From assembly GCA_017642935.1 (NCBI GenBank), contig JAEPOK010000003.1:62001-126000 (forward strand): DNA of 64,000 nt, in the 5' to 3' direction. Shown in pieces: positions 62,860-64,000 of this stretch (position 1 is the stretch's first letter; each line of letters starts with the position of its first letter). Source of the stretch: Hyphomicrobiales bacterium. GTDB taxonomy: Bacteria; Pseudomonadota; Alphaproteobacteria; Rhizobiales; MH13. The translations under genes and the position numbers were made by a program. Below the pieces are notes generated by a model. It worked only from the letters and a program-made list of their open reading frames with translations, had not been told where the DNA came from and did not search any database.

Positions 62860-64000
<1,141 letters not shown>

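Overview
The window reads as core chromosome of an alphaproteobacterium, most likely Hyphomicrobiales (Rhizobiales) or a close relative. Evidence: a CcrM-type GANTC methyltransferase, an F0 ATP synthase operon with separate b and b' subunits, the order waaA-lpxK-DUF2093 with DUF4170 and DUF374 genes upstream, a DUF6101 gene beside ubiA, an alphaproteobacterial ETF-ubiquinone oxidoreductase, and dense high-GC coding. A bciA (8-vinyl reductase) gene suggests that the organism, or a recent ancestor, makes bacteriochlorophyll and so may be an aerobic or facultative anoxygenic phototroph. cheY, cheZ and a TipF-like protein point to flagellar motility.

Layout. 1-6 kb: tail of a polyprenyl diphosphate synthase, pyruvate phosphate dikinase (ppdK), a MeaB-type GTPase, and a divergent AraC regulator/SDR pair with a candidate operator between them. 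6-16 kb: a SleB cell-wall hydrolase; then ispE, a TPR protein, bciA and ETF-QO on the minus strand; family 4 uracil-DNA glycosylase and moaB; a small glycosyltransferase; a SplB-like radical SAM protein. 16-30 kb: a Kbp-like BON-LysM protein, rnhB, a GFA protein, ccrM; then a long minus-strand block holding a DUF721 gene, a DsbA-like protein, smc, atpI-atpB-atpE-b'-b and mutY; a HAD hydrolase and a lipoprotein. 30-41 kb: ubiA, DUF6101, the lipid A/Kdo cluster (IMPase-like, DUF4170, DUF374 acyltransferase, waaA, lpxK), DUF2093, tadA, an RluB-like gene, rsmD, DUF2937 and mutL. 41-50 kb: two M16 peptidases, a BamF-like lipoprotein, lspA, ileS, ribF and a MaoC hydratase. 50-64 kb: cheY and cheZ; a GMC oxidoreductase with a small Tat-signal partner; a second HAD protein; the TipF-like degenerate EAL protein; a MacAB-type exporter; an omega-amino acid aminotransferase; an ABM monooxygenase; an EamA transporter; a 24-residue membrane protein; and groES-groEL behind a perfect CIRCE element (groEL runs off the right edge).

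Functional themes are envelope building (waaA, lpxK, DUF374, BamF-like, lspA, SleB, Kbp), genome maintenance and cell cycle (ccrM, smc, mutY, mutL, udg, rnhB), energy (F0, ETF-QO, ubiA, ppdK) and RNA modification/translation (tadA, RluB, rsmD, ileS). Clear intrinsic terminators follow the SDR gene, the kbp-like gene, ribF, cheY, cheZ (bidirectional, shared with the GMC pair) and the 24-residue protein. Only two stretches longer than 300 bases lack a gene. The first, 5851-6239, has a terminator, a CTTAA triplet array and the sleB leader. The second, 62142-62510, has a terminator, the groESL heat-shock promoter and CIRCE. No tRNA, rRNA, CRISPR array, insertion sequence or prophage gene was seen. 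Most genes are recognisable core functions; I found no large undescribed system. The best leads are small: a two-gene oxidoreductase pair, the 24-residue protein, and several regulatory arrays.
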